A program made the translations under genes and the position numbers. From NCBI RefSeq assembly GCF_008087625.1, contig NZ_CP042997.1:5828001-5892000 (forward strand): DNA of 64,000 nucleotides, written 5' to 3'. Position 1 is the first letter of the stretch; each line of letters starts with the position of its first letter. A model generated the notes under the pieces. It worked only from the letters and a program-made list of their open reading frames with translations, did not search any database and had not been told where the DNA came from. Below are positions 25,343 to 34,174 of the stretch, piece after piece. Origin of the DNA: Aquisphaera giovannonii (GTDB lineage Bacteria; Planctomycetota; Planctomycetia; Isosphaerales; Isosphaeraceae).

Positions 25343-26458
25343 ATGAATCCCATGAAATTCCGCGTGCCGATTCGTCGCCCCCGGGCGGGATGGCTGATCG
25401 GGGCATTGGCGTTGTGCCTGGGCGGGCTCGTCCCGGTCCCCCTGCGGGCCGACTCCCCGCGGCCGACGGAAGGGGATTTCGTCCTCCGCGACTTCCGGTT
25501 CGCCTCGGGCGAAACGATGCCCGAGCTGCGCATCCACCACCGGACGCTCGGCACCCCCAGGAGGGGGCCGCGGGGGACGGTGGAGAACGCGGTGCTCATC
25601 CTGCACGGCACGACCGGCAGCGGCGCCAACTTCATCCGGCCCGAGTTCTCCGGCGAGCTCTTCGGCGCGGGGCAGCCGCTGGACGCCTCGCGATACTACA
25701 TCATCCTGCCCGACGGCATCGGCCACGGCGGGTCGAGCAAGCCGAGCGACGGGCTCCACGCCCGGTTCCCCCGTTACGGCTACCGCGACATGATCGCCGC
25801 CCAGCACCGGCTCCTGACCGAGGGGCTGAAGGTCGATCACCTGCGGCTGGTCATGGGGACGTCCATGGGCGGCATGCACACCTGGCTCTGGGGCCAGGAA
25901 TACCCGGGCTTCATGGACGCACTCCTCCCCCTGGCCTCGCTCCCCGCGCAGATTTCCGGCCGCAACCGCGTGTGGCGCCGGATCGTCGCCGACGCCATCC
26001 GCCGCGACCCGGCCTGGCAGGGCGGCGAGTACCGGTCGCAGCCCCCCTCGCTCCAGACCGCCGCCGAGATGCTCCTGTTCATGGGAGGCAACCCGGCGGA
26101 CCGCCAGCGCGAGGCCCCCACCCGCGAGCAGGCCGACCGCGTGATCGACGCCTACGTCGCCCGCACGACCCGGACGGCCGACGCCAACGACATCCTCTAC
26201 GCGGTCGAGAGCTCCGCCGACTACGACCCCGCCCCGGGCCTGGGCCGGATCAGGGCCCCGTTGACGGCCATCAACTTCGAGGACGACCTCATCAACCCGC
26301 CCGAGCTGGGCATCCTGGAGCGGGAGATCCGCCGCGTCCCGAAGGGCAGGGCGGTCCTCGTCCCCCGCTCCGAGAGGACGCACGGCCACGGCACCCACAC
26401 GCTCGCCGCCGTCTGGAAGGACCACCTGGTCCGGCTCCTCGACGAGTCGAGGCCGTGA
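25343..26458 (+). CDS. Exported alpha/beta hydrolase, homoserine acetyltransferase-like
   Basis: A 371-residue alpha/beta-hydrolase with a signal peptide (about 1-36, ending LRADS). The nucleophile elbow MGTSMGGMHT gives Ser174; LINPPELGIL carries the acid loop and HGHGTHT holds the His. The overall pattern (LILHGTTGSG, YYIILPDGIGHGGSSKPSDG, MIAAQHRLL) matches the homoserine O-acetyltransferase superfamily, but the export signal argues against a biosynthetic role; an esterase or acyltransferase on an envelope or extracellular substrate is more likely. An in-frame ATG three codons on is an alternative start. Its TGA overlaps the GTG of the sulfatase gene, so the two are translationally coupled. 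The divergent region 24901-25342 has a TATCAT at 25226 as the only promoter-like element. Confidence 0.85.
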   Translation: MNPMKFRVPIRRPRAGWLIGALALCLGGLVPVPLRADSPRPTEGDFVLRDFRFASGETMPELRIHHRTLGTPRRGPRGTVENAVLILHGTTGSGANFIRPEFSGELFGAGQPLDASRYYIILPDGIGHGGSSKPSDGLHARFPRYGYRDMIAAQHRLLTEGLKVDHLRLVMGTSMGGMHTWLWGQEYPGFMDALLPLASLPAQISGRNRVWRRIVADAIRRDPAWQGGEYRSQPPSLQTAAEMLLFMGGNPADRQREAPTREQADRVIDAYVARTTRTADANDILYAVESSADYDPAPGLGRIRAPLTAINFEDDLINPPELGILEREIRRVPKGRAVLVPRSERTHGHGTHTLAAVWKDHLVRLLDESRP

Positions 26459-27948
26459 GCGATCGCGGGGGGCCGCCGCCCCGGCGGGCCGGTGGGACGC
26501 CCGGCCCGGGATCGTCCTCGCGGCCGAACATCCTCTGGATCTGCGCCGACGACTATGCCCCGTACGTCAGCGGGACCTACGGCAATCCACTGGCCCGGAC
26601 GCCGAACCTCGACCGGCTCGCGGCCGGGGGCATCCGGTTCGATCGCGCCTATTGCACCTGCCCGCTGTCGACCCCGTCGCGGATGAGCTTCCTCACGGGC
26701 CGCTACCCCCGGTCGGTCGGCGTGACCCTCACCCCCACCCCGCTCCCCCCGGACGAGGTCACGATCGGCCGCCTCCTCGGCACGGCGGGCTACGAGACCC
26801 TGGCGCTCGGCAAGACGCACTACTACGAGCCGCTTGCGCGCGAATTCGAGCGGTGCGTCGACCTCCTGGAGCACGGGGCGTGGCTCGCGGCGCGGCCCCC
26901 CGAGCCCGCGCCGCCGACGGCCGAGGTCCTCGGCCCCTGGCGCCCCTTCCGCGACCCCGCCCGCGTCTGGCTCAACGCCGACGGCCTGCCCTACGCGCCC
27001 GACGCCGATATGCCGGACACGTTCTTCGCGGAGCTGGCCCGGCGCTTCCTCGGATCAGCCTCGCCCCGGTCGCGGCCGTTCTTCCTCTGGGTCGGGTTCT
27101 ACGTCACCCACGCCCCGTTCCGCTTCCCAATCGAGTTCGCCGGCCGGTTTGACCCGTCGGCCTTCCGCCCGCCCGCGGTGAGCCCGGCGGAGGAGGCGGC
27201 GGCCCCGCCCGTCTTCCTGTCCCTGACCGACGACGACCGGCGCGGGATCGCGGCCTCCTACTACACCTCGGTCGAGTACCTCGACCGAAACGTGGGCCTC
27301 ATCCTCGACGCGCTGGATCGCTCCGGCCACGCCGAGGACACGCTGGTCGTCTTCAACTCCGACCACGGATACCTGCTGGGGCAGCACGGGCGCTTCGAGA
27401 AGCACTGCTGCTTCGAGGAGGCCGTCCGTACGGCCTTGATCGTGCGATGCCCGTGGCTCATCGACCCCGGCCGGTCGACCGACGCTCTCGTGGAGCTGAT
27501 CGACCTCGTCCCGACGCTGCTGGACTTCGCCGGTGCCGGGGGCCCGGGCGACGTCCAGGGCCGGTCCCTCGTCCCGCTCCTGGCCGGCCTGGCCGACCGC
27601 CACCGTGACCACGTGATCGCCGAGTACGCCGACAACGCGGAGGCCATGGTCCGGACCGATCGCTGGAAGCTGATCTACTCCGCCGGCAACCGCGTCCGTC
27701 GCGACGGCTATGCCCTGTCCTCCGGGTGGCCCGGCCGGTCCGTCCGCCTCTTCGACCTCCGGAACGACCCCGCCGAGCTGGTCGACCTTTCGGGCCGCGC
27801 GGATCACGCGCGGATCCTCGACGACCTCCTCTCCCGCCTCGTCGCCCACGTGCAGGCCACCTCCCGCGAGTCCGAGGCGATCGAGGGCCCCTGCGACCCG
27901 CACGCCCTCCTCGAGCACCACCTGCCGCCGTTCGAGCGGCGTCGATAG
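26455..27948 (+). CDS. Sulfatase, Ser-type
   Basis: A 497-residue alkaline-phosphatase-superfamily sulfatase. The metal-site aspartates are in WICADDYAPY, the modification motif reads S-T-P-S-R (Ser72-Arg76) followed by SFLTGR, and later motifs include LGKTHYYEP, VFNSDHGYLLGQHGRFEKH, and RTDRWKLIYS. In most sulfatases the converted residue is Cys (C-x-P-S-R); here it is Ser, as in the Klebsiella-type enzymes, which need the radical-SAM maturase anSME for formylglycine. No signal peptide is obvious from the GTG at 26455, so it may be cytoplasmic. Substrate, perhaps a sulfated sugar, unknown; planctomycetes carry many such genes. Operonic with the hydrolase (GTGA overlap). Confidence 0.88.
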   Translation: MSDRGGPPPRRAGGTPGPGSSSRPNILWICADDYAPYVSGTYGNPLARTPNLDRLAAGGIRFDRAYCTCPLSTPSRMSFLTGRYPRSVGVTLTPTPLPPDEVTIGRLLGTAGYETLALGKTHYYEPLAREFERCVDLLEHGAWLAARPPEPAPPTAEVLGPWRPFRDPARVWLNADGLPYAPDADMPDTFFAELARRFLGSASPRSRPFFLWVGFYVTHAPFRFPIEFAGRFDPSAFRPPAVSPAEEAAAPPVFLSLTDDDRRGIAASYYTSVEYLDRNVGLILDALDRSGHAEDTLVVFNSDHGYLLGQHGRFEKHCCFEEAVRTALIVRCPWLIDPGRSTDALVELIDLVPTLLDFAGAGGPGDVQGRSLVPLLAGLADRHRDHVIAEYADNAEAMVRTDRWKLIYSAGNRVRRDGYALSSGWPGRSVRLFDLRNDPAELVDLSGRADHARILDDLLSRLVAHVQATSRESEAIEGPCDPHALLEHHLPPFERRR

Positions 27949-28140
27949 CGGACGTCGAGGGCCATGCCGATCCGGGCGGAGGCGCGAGCCCTCCCCGGGG
28001 GCGGCCCCCGACCATTCCGAAATTTTCTCCGGGCCGGTGTCGATCCGCCCCGTCGTCGGTCGACAACGTTGTGGCGTGCGGTCCGGCGACCGCGAACGGC
28101 CCCGGCCCGGAATCTCCCCAATGGCATGAGGAGTCGGAAA

Positions 28141-28692
28141 ATGACGCGACGAAACCTCGCTCTGGTGTGCGGCTCGCTGCTGGTCCTCCCGCTCGCCCTG
28201 ACGGCCCGCGGCGCGGAGAAGAAGGAGGGCGGCAAGGCCCCCTCGGCCCCGACCAATCTCATCTTCGAAAAGCTCAAGACGCTCGAGGGCACCTGGGTGG
28301 CCGAGGGCGAGGACGGCAAGCCGACCGACCAGGTCGTCAAGACCGTCAAGGTCACCGCCGGCGGCAGCGCCATCCACGAGGTGATCTTCCCCGGCCAGCC
28401 GATGGAGATGGTCTCGGTCTACACCGTCGAGGGCCCGGACGTGGTCATGACGCATTACTGCGTCCTCGGCAATCAGCCCCGCCTCAAGGCCGACCCGAAG
28501 TCCCCGGCCAACCAGATCCGGTTCGAGTTCGACGGCGGCGCCAACCTCGACCCGAAGAAGGACAAGCACATGCACTCCGCCGCCCTGACCATCCTCGACG
28601 ACTCCCACGTCGAGATGTCCGGCTCCGCCTGGGACGGCGGCGCACCCTGCAAGGAGCAGTGCTGCGTCACCAAGCTCGTCCGCAAGAAGTGA
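28141..28692 (+). CDS. Exported lipocalin-like protein (DUF1579-like)
   Basis: A 183-residue exported protein: signal peptide of about 30 residues (LVCGSLLVLPLALTARGA), then LEGTWVAEGEDGKP and a run of alternating strands (VVKTVKVTAGGSAIHEVIF, SVYTVEGPDVVMTHYCVLGN) resembling the small beta-barrels of the DUF1579/lipocalin-like group. Two cysteines (CKEQCC) lie near the C-terminus. The ATG at 28141 was chosen because AGGAG sits eight bases upstream; an ATG at 28126 would bury that site in the coding sequence. Function unknown. Confidence 0.75.
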   Translation: MTRRNLALVCGSLLVLPLALTARGAEKKEGGKAPSAPTNLIFEKLKTLEGTWVAEGEDGKPTDQVVKTVKVTAGGSAIHEVIFPGQPMEMVSVYTVEGPDVVMTHYCVLGNQPRLKADPKSPANQIRFEFDGGANLDPKKDKHMHSAALTILDDSHVEMSGSAWDGGAPCKEQCCVTKLVRKK

Positions 28693-28849
28693 CCCCGCCG
28701 GGGCCGCTCGGCCCCCAGCCTGCCGACATCACGAATCCTCCCCGGGCCGTCGCCCCCAAACGTCACGTTGGGCGCGACGGCCTCGTTGTTTGGTCTCGCC
28801 GCGCCGGCGCCACGCGGAGATGAGGGGGAAGAGGGCCGGGGGGATGCGG

Positions 28850-28855
28850 TAGAAT
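28850..28855 (+). promoter_or_regulatory. Candidate -10 element (TAGAAT) before ftsY
   Basis: TAGAAT in GCGGTAGAATCCTGG, 68 bases before the ftsY start. The same GGTAGAAT context precedes the catalase-like gene. No clear -35. Confidence 0.3.
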
Positions 28856-28917
28856 CCTGGTATCCGGGGCGATCTGCCCCACGGGATTCATCCGACGAAG
28901 ACCACGAAAGACGGAAC

Positions 28918-29823
28918 ATGGCGATCAAAGGGCTGTTCGAACGCTTCAAGAAGGGGCTGGCCCGGACGGCCCAGCTTTTCAACTTCCGGACGTGGTTCGG
29001 CCGGAAGGTGGACCAGTCGTTCCTGGACGACCTGGAGGCCCGGTTGATCCAGGCGGACGTCGGCGTGGCGGCGACGACGCGGATCATCGACCGGGTCCGC
29101 GAGGCGTTCGCCGACAAGACGGCCGACGAAAACCTCGTGAATTTCGTCAAGGGCGAGCTCAAGGGCCTGCTCGAGGACACCACGCCGGGCGTCCTGGCGA
29201 CGGCGGCGAAGAAGCCGACGGTCTACCTGATCGCCGGGGTGAACGGCTCGGGCAAGACGACGTCGATCGCGAAGCTCGCCCAGCGGCTGAAGGACCAAGG
29301 CAATACCCTCGTCCTGGCCGCCTGCGACACCTTCCGCGCCGCGGCCGCAGACCAGCTCGAGATCTGGGCGAAGCGCGCCGGCACGGAGCTCGTCCGGGGC
29401 GCCTCGGGGGCGGATCCCGCGAGCGTCGCCCACGACGCCTGCCAGCGCGCCGTCGCGCGGGGCATCGACATCCTGATCGTGGACACCGCCGGCCGCCTCC
29501 ACACCCAGACGCACCTGATGCGCGAGCTGGAGAAGATCCGCAACGTGATCCAGCGGCTCATCCCCGGGTCGCCGCACGAGGTGCTCCTGGTCCTGGACGG
29601 CACGAACGGCCAGAACGCCATCCGCCAGGCCGAGGTGTTCACGAAGTCGATCGGCTGCACCGGCGTGATCCTCACCAAGCTCGACGGCACCGCCAAGGGG
29701 GGCGTCGCCGTCGCCGTCCGCCAGTCCATGAAGCTCCCCATCAAGTTCATCGGCGTCGGCGAGGGCATCGAGGACCTCCAGCCGTTCGACGCGGACACGT
29801 TCGTGGAGTCGCTGTTCGAGTGA
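28918..29823 (+). CDS. ftsY: Signal recognition particle receptor FtsY
   Basis: The SRP receptor GTPase (301 residues), which docks SRP-ribosome complexes at the membrane translocon. It has the short form: an amphipathic N-terminal helix (about 3-28) for membrane contact but no acidic A domain, then the N domain helical bundle and the G domain with G1 GVNGSGKTT (107-115), ACDTFRAAAADQL, VDTAGRLHT, TKLDGTAKGG, and the C-terminal FIGVGEGIEDLQPFD. All GTPase motifs are intact. Monocistronic by spacing, with a TAGAAT -10 candidate 68 bases upstream. Confidence 0.97.
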   Translation: MAIKGLFERFKKGLARTAQLFNFRTWFGRKVDQSFLDDLEARLIQADVGVAATTRIIDRVREAFADKTADENLVNFVKGELKGLLEDTTPGVLATAAKKPTVYLIAGVNGSGKTTSIAKLAQRLKDQGNTLVLAACDTFRAAAADQLEIWAKRAGTELVRGASGADPASVAHDACQRAVARGIDILIVDTAGRLHTQTHLMRELEKIRNVIQRLIPGSPHEVLLVLDGTNGQNAIRQAEVFTKSIGCTGVILTKLDGTAKGGVAVAVRQSMKLPIKFIGVGEGIEDLQPFDADTFVESLFE

Positions 29824-29900
29824 GGGGGCTGCGTGGGGCCGGGGGACGCGGCACGGGGTGAGAGGAGATTCGGGTGTGCTCCCGTCGCGACACCCACGCT

Positions 29901-30053
29901 CGGGTGGCTGGGGTGGAGCCGCAGGCGACGCCCCGGGATCGCCGGGGCCGTCCCTTCCAGCCTGGCGAAGGGCCGGCTCCCACGGGGGCAGCCTGCTTCC
30001 TCTCGATGGGCAGCCCGCCCGTGGTGTCGCTACGCTTCCACCACAGCCACCCG
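29901..30053. repeat. Imperfect terminal inverted repeats around a non-coding stretch (MITE-like)
   Basis: The left end CGGGTGGCTGGGGTGGAGCC (29901-29920) and the reverse complement of 30034-30053 agree at 17 of 20 positions, enclosing about 110 bases of GC-rich non-coding DNA that includes a fragment of the GGCCGGCTCCCAC repeat arm near 29971. The whole interval 29824-30462 shows no supported gene. Confidence 0.45.
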
Positions 30054-30254
30054 GGGATCGCTCCACGCTGATCGCGAACCAAGCATGGCCGAAATTCCCG
30101 CCTCACCGCCCGGAAGCCCGGCGCCCTCGGCTCCACCACCGGCCCCGATGCCCGCCGGTCCGCCCGCGCCACCCTCGTGACAACGCGGGGCATCACGGCC
30201 GGCTGGCGCGTGCGACCGAGGGTTCTACCCCTGTCCTCGGCCGCGGATCTCTTC

Positions 30255-30260
30255 TATAAT
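30255..30260 (+). promoter_or_regulatory. Perfect -10 hexamer (TATAAT)
   Basis: TATAAT, rare in this GC-rich DNA, 203 bases before the DUF6599 gene start. A matching -35 is not evident, so an extended leader or another sigma factor is possible. Confidence 0.35.
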
Positions 30261-30462
30261 TGGCCTTGCCGACGGATCCCGGCCGGCCGGATGGGCCGGG
30301 ATCCGCGCGGAGCAGCGAAGAAGTCCGAGCGGCCGCGGGAACGCGAAGCCCCTACGGCGTCCCCCCTCAGGCTCCCGCCCTCGGATCCCAGCCAGGCCGT
30401 CGCGATCCCCCGCGGCGACGCGATGTGAAGACCTTCCCCAGCGAACCGAGGGCTGTGGCACG

Positions 30463-32226
30463 ATGAACGGAACGGGCCTCTGGGCGAAGTTGAGCAACGA
30501 GCTGGCCGAGGACCCCTTCCTGGCCCTGGCGCTCGCCGCGGCGCTCGTCGCGATCGCGACCACCCCGATCGCCTTCGCCGTGCTCGGGCGGATGGACTGG
30601 TTCCGGGCCCGCCGCGGCCGCACGATGCAGAAGCCGGAGTTCGCCTCCATCGTCTGCGGGATGATGCTCGTCATGGCCATCCCGGCCATCTTCGCGGCGA
30701 TGGTCCTCAAGAGCCGGACGTTCGACCGGAACCGCTACGAGTTCGACCCCAACCGGACCTGGTCGGTCCTCGAGCAGGGGCGCGGATTCAAGAGCGTGCA
30801 GGAGGCCGACGCGGCGGTCAAGAAGCAGATGGAGTACCTCGCCGGCGAGCGGAAGAAGCTCGTGGACGGCCTGAAGAAGCTGGACGAGTCGATGCTCGCC
30901 CTGCGGGCCGTCGCCGGGACCTCGCCGGCGGTCGCCCAGGCGGTCCCGGGCGTGCTCCAGTCGCTGGCGGGCGTCCGCGCGAGCGTCGGCCTGGAGGGCC
31001 CGCAGCAGTTGATGGATTTCACCGCCCCGCCGGTCTCGCTGGCCGCCGCGATCCCCGCCGGCATGGCCTCGCCCGGCGTGCCGGGGACGGCCATGGTCGC
31101 AGCCCCGGCCGCCGCCCCGACGACGGGCGCCAACGCGGCCCCCACGCCGGCCGTCCCCGCCGGCTCGGGCCTCTCGCCCCAGCAGGTCGCGGCCGAGATC
31201 GCCGCGGTGCCCGAGCCCCAGAAGGGGATCGCCGCGATGATCCCGCTGGCGGACGTCCCCGCCGGCTGGACGCCCGGCAAGTCGGGCGACAAATACATCG
31301 AGACCTTCAACGCCGAGAACCTGTACGAGAAGATCGACGGCCGCGCCGAGAGCTTCACCCAGTACAACGTCAAGGGCATGGCCTACGCCTTCTACCACCC
31401 GACCGGCGACCCCTCCAACGAGGTCCAGCTCTACGTCTTCGAGATGTCCGACCCGCTCAAGGCCCTGGGCAAGTACGGCGCGGAGAAGCCCGACGAGGCG
31501 AAGGTGATCCAGGTCGGCGACGAGGGCTACACGGCCGCCGGCAGCACCCTCTTCTACGCCTCCCGCTACTACACCCAGATCGTCTCCACCGCGGACGACC
31601 CCAAGTTCGCGGCCTTCGCCCTGGAGCTGGCCCGCAAGGTCGCCGAGAAGCAGAAGCCGGGCAGCGGCGGCGCCTCCTCGCCCCCCGCGACGGCCGTCGC
31701 CTCCGCCGATCCCGAGGGCGAGGCGGCGGCGGAGCCGACCAAGGCCGAGTCGCCGAAGCCCGAGGCCTCCAAGCCGGCCGCGTCGGCGGCGTCCGCGGAG
31801 GTCACGCCCGCGACGTACTTCGCCCTGCTCCCGAAGGACGGCAAGCAGGGGGACAACAAGTACGTCGCCCAGGACGTCTTCGGCTACAGCTTCCTGTCGG
31901 ACGTCTTCATGGCCGATTACAAGGAGGGCGAGGCCACCTGGCAGGGCTTCCTCCGCCCCTACCGCGACGACAAGGAAGCGAAGGAGATGCTGGAAAAATA
32001 CAGGGCCAGCGTCAAGCAGGATGGCGCAGAGATCAAGGAGCTGAAGGCCGACGGGGCCGACGAGTTCATCGTCACCTCGAACATCGGCCTGTTCGACGTG
32101 GTCTTCCGCAAGGGGAACACGCTCGCCGGGGCCAACGGCGGGACGACGCTCAAGCCGGCGGAGGACTTCGCGCGGGCCTTCGCCAAATCGATGCCGGCCA
32201 AGCTCCAGGTGATCGGCGGCAAGTAG
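30463..32226 (+). CDS. Membrane protein with two DUF6599-like domains
   Basis: A 587-residue protein. Two membrane helices lie near the N-terminus (about 19-42 and 62-82), then a coiled-coil (about 108-145), an Ala/Pro-rich stretch, and two DUF6599-like domains. The first (about 260-400) has NLYEKIDGRAESFTQYNVKG, LYVFEMSDPLKALGKYG; the second (about 445-580) repeats the pattern more loosely after a Pro/Ala/Glu-rich linker. First gene of a set with the DUF362 protein and the membrane polyferredoxin, which often occur together; this suggests a role in a membrane redox complex, perhaps assembly or sensing, which is inference. Confidence 0.8.
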   Translation: MNGTGLWAKLSNELAEDPFLALALAAALVAIATTPIAFAVLGRMDWFRARRGRTMQKPEFASIVCGMMLVMAIPAIFAAMVLKSRTFDRNRYEFDPNRTWSVLEQGRGFKSVQEADAAVKKQMEYLAGERKKLVDGLKKLDESMLALRAVAGTSPAVAQAVPGVLQSLAGVRASVGLEGPQQLMDFTAPPVSLAAAIPAGMASPGVPGTAMVAAPAAAPTTGANAAPTPAVPAGSGLSPQQVAAEIAAVPEPQKGIAAMIPLADVPAGWTPGKSGDKYIETFNAENLYEKIDGRAESFTQYNVKGMAYAFYHPTGDPSNEVQLYVFEMSDPLKALGKYGAEKPDEAKVIQVGDEGYTAAGSTLFYASRYYTQIVSTADDPKFAAFALELARKVAEKQKPGSGGASSPPATAVASADPEGEAAAEPTKAESPKPEASKPAASAASAEVTPATYFALLPKDGKQGDNKYVAQDVFGYSFLSDVFMADYKEGEATWQGFLRPYRDDKEAKEMLEKYRASVKQDGAEIKELKADGADEFIVTSNIGLFDVVFRKGNTLAGANGGTTLKPAEDFARAFAKSMPAKLQVIGGK

Positions 32227-32344
32227 AGTTGATCGTGGTCGAATCGAGTCGATCGATGCCAGTCGGGGGGGGCCGCGTCGGGCGGCCCCCATGCCTCCTA
32301 TCCAGGCTCTTCAGACCGGATCGAGACCGGGGACGGGACCAACC

Positions 32345-33445
32345 ATGGGCGAGAAGCTGACCCGGACGCAGATCAAGAACCTGGAGCGGCTGGGCGGGGT
32401 GAACCCGGCCGACGAGCCCTTCTCGCGCCGGCAGTTCGCCCGGCAGGTCGGGGGCTATGCCCTGGTGGCCGGCGGGGCGGTCGGCGCGGGGATGCTGATC
32501 CGCGACAACTGGGGGATGGAGGGCGTGAAGCCTCCGCCGCCGGTGAAGCTGAAGGACTATTCGATCGCCCTGCCGTCGAGCAAGCCGAGCCTCGTCGCCG
32601 TGCGCTCGAGCCCGGTCAACCCGGACAATCACGCCTCGAAGGAGGAGGAGCTGGCGGCCCGGGAGGAGCAGGCCTTCAGGATGGTGAAGGCCGGGCTCGA
32701 CGCCATGGGGGGCGTGGCCCAGTTCATCAAGAAGGGGGACGTGGTCGTCATCAAGCCGAACGTGGCCTTCGACAAGAACCCGGACCTCGCCGCGACCACC
32801 CAGCCGGACACCGTGGCCGCCGTGACCAAGCTCTGCCTGGGCGCCGGGGCGCGGAAGGTGATCGTCGCGGACAACCCGATCAACAACCCCGAGAGCTGCT
32901 TCTACAAGACGAAGGTCGGCGAGGCCGCCATCCGCGCGGGGGCCGAGCTGATGCTCCCCAAGGAGAGCTACTTCGAGCAACTCTACGTCGGCGGCGAGAC
33001 GATCACCGGCACCTGGCGGATGTTCTACCGCCCCTTCCGCGAGGCCACGAAGGTCATCGGCATCAGCCCGGTGAAGGACCACAACCTCTGCAAGGCCACC
33101 GTGACGATGAAGAACTGGTACGGCCTGCTGGGCAACCCCCGCAACCAGTTCCACCAGAACATCCACGGGATCATCTCCGACTTCGCGCTGATGATGAAGC
33201 CGTCGCTCGTGATCGCCGACGCCCGCAAGATGCTGATGCGCAACGGCCCGACCGGCGGCAGCCTGAACGACGTCAAGAAGGGCGACACCATGGTCGTGGG
33301 CACCGACCACACGGCCGTCGACAGCTGGTGCGTCACCCGGCTGCTGGAGAAGCCCCGCCACGAGATCCTCTACCTGGACAAGGTCATCAAGCGCGGGCTC
33401 GGCCAGGACTGGCGGCCGCAGTGGACGCAGGAGATCACGGTATGA
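32345..33445 (+). CDS. DUF362 domain protein with twin-arginine leader
   Basis: A 366-residue DUF362 protein. The N-terminus carries SRRQFARQVGGYALVAGGAV, a twin-arginine leader, so the folded protein is probably exported or membrane-anchored. The DUF362 core includes DVVVIKPNVAFDKNP, ARKVIVADNPINN, and KMLMRNGPTGGSL. DUF362 proteins are frequently paired with [4Fe-4S] ferredoxin-like proteins; the polyferredoxin at 35574 is the likely partner although three Uma2 genes now lie between. No CxxC clusters are present in this protein itself. Reaction unknown. Confidence 0.85.
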   Translation: MGEKLTRTQIKNLERLGGVNPADEPFSRRQFARQVGGYALVAGGAVGAGMLIRDNWGMEGVKPPPPVKLKDYSIALPSSKPSLVAVRSSPVNPDNHASKEEELAAREEQAFRMVKAGLDAMGGVAQFIKKGDVVVIKPNVAFDKNPDLAATTQPDTVAAVTKLCLGAGARKVIVADNPINNPESCFYKTKVGEAAIRAGAELMLPKESYFEQLYVGGETITGTWRMFYRPFREATKVIGISPVKDHNLCKATVTMKNWYGLLGNPRNQFHQNIHGIISDFALMMKPSLVIADARKMLMRNGPTGGSLNDVKKGDTMVVGTDHTAVDSWCVTRLLEKPRHEILYLDKVIKRGLGQDWRPQWTQEITV

Positions 33446-33532
33446 GGGAGGGCACAGGGTCGAGGATTGCCGGATGGCCGAGGCGAGCACCGACTGGGTC
33501 GAGATTGCTAACCCATTGAGCGAGGTGTGATC

Positions 33533-34174
33533 GTGGGCATCTCCGCCAAGGTGCGCCCCCGGAAGAAGCTCGAGCCCGGGAAGGGCGTGCAGTCCGTCGC
33601 CTTGACGCTCCCGGAGGAGGTCCGGCTGGGGGTGACTCACGAGGACTTCCAACGGCTCTGCCGCGAGAATCCGGAGCTTCGCCTGGAGCGGACCGCCGAC
33701 GGAGAACTGATCGCCATGGCGCCCGCCGGGGGGGATTCGGGGAGGAGCAACGCCAAGCTCACCGCTCGCCTCGTCGGATGGGCCGAAGCCGACGGGACCG
33801 GCGAAGCCTTCGATTGCGCGACGGGGTTCATCCTCCCGAACGGTGCGATTCGTGCCCCGGATGCCGCATGGATCCCCCGCACTAAATGGGATTCGCTGAC
33901 GACCGCCCAGCGGCGTGGTTTCCTCCCGCTCTGCCCGGACTTCGCGGTGGAGTTGCGATCGCCGTCCGACGCGGTCGCGGAGCTTCGCAGGAAGATGAAG
34001 GAGTACATCGCGCAGGGGACGCGGTTGGCCTGGTTCATCGACCCGGATCGCGGGAAGGCCGAAATCTACCGCCCCGGCCGGCCCGTCGAGGTGCTCGACC
34101 GGCCCGCGACGCTCTCCGGCGAGGACGTCCTGCCCGGCTTCGTCCTCGACCTCAAGGGCATCCTGTTCGACTGA
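33533..34174 (+). CDS. Uma2 family PD-(D/E)XK nuclease-like protein (copy 1)
   Basis: A Uma2/DUF820-type restriction-endonuclease-fold protein of about 213 residues. The core has RAPDAAWI (motif Asp), DFAVELRSPSD (Glu) and the Lys region KMKEYIAQGTRLAWFIDP, then YRPGRPVEV and LPGFVLDL. The start is GTG 33533, seven bases after GAGG; a GTG at 33527 is possible. Uma2 proteins are abundant in planctomycetes and cyanobacteria, and no function is established. The last 125 bases are identical to those of copy 2 and nearly so to copy 3. Confidence 0.85.
   Translation: MGISAKVRPRKKLEPGKGVQSVALTLPEEVRLGVTHEDFQRLCRENPELRLERTADGELIAMAPAGGDSGRSNAKLTARLVGWAEADGTGEAFDCATGFILPNGAIRAPDAAWIPRTKWDSLTTAQRRGFLPLCPDFAVELRSPSDAVAELRRKMKEYIAQGTRLAWFIDPDRGKAEIYRPGRPVEVLDRPATLSGEDVLPGFVLDLKGILFD

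Noticed and set aside
30085-30180. Short Pro-rich frame (MAEIPASPPGSP...)
   Set aside because: No ribosome site, low complexity, lies among repeat remnants; not distinguishable from chance.
33527-33532. GTG 33527 as start of the first Uma2 gene
   Set aside because: It overlaps the GAGG ribosome site; the GTG at 33533 has better spacing, though the difference is only two codons.
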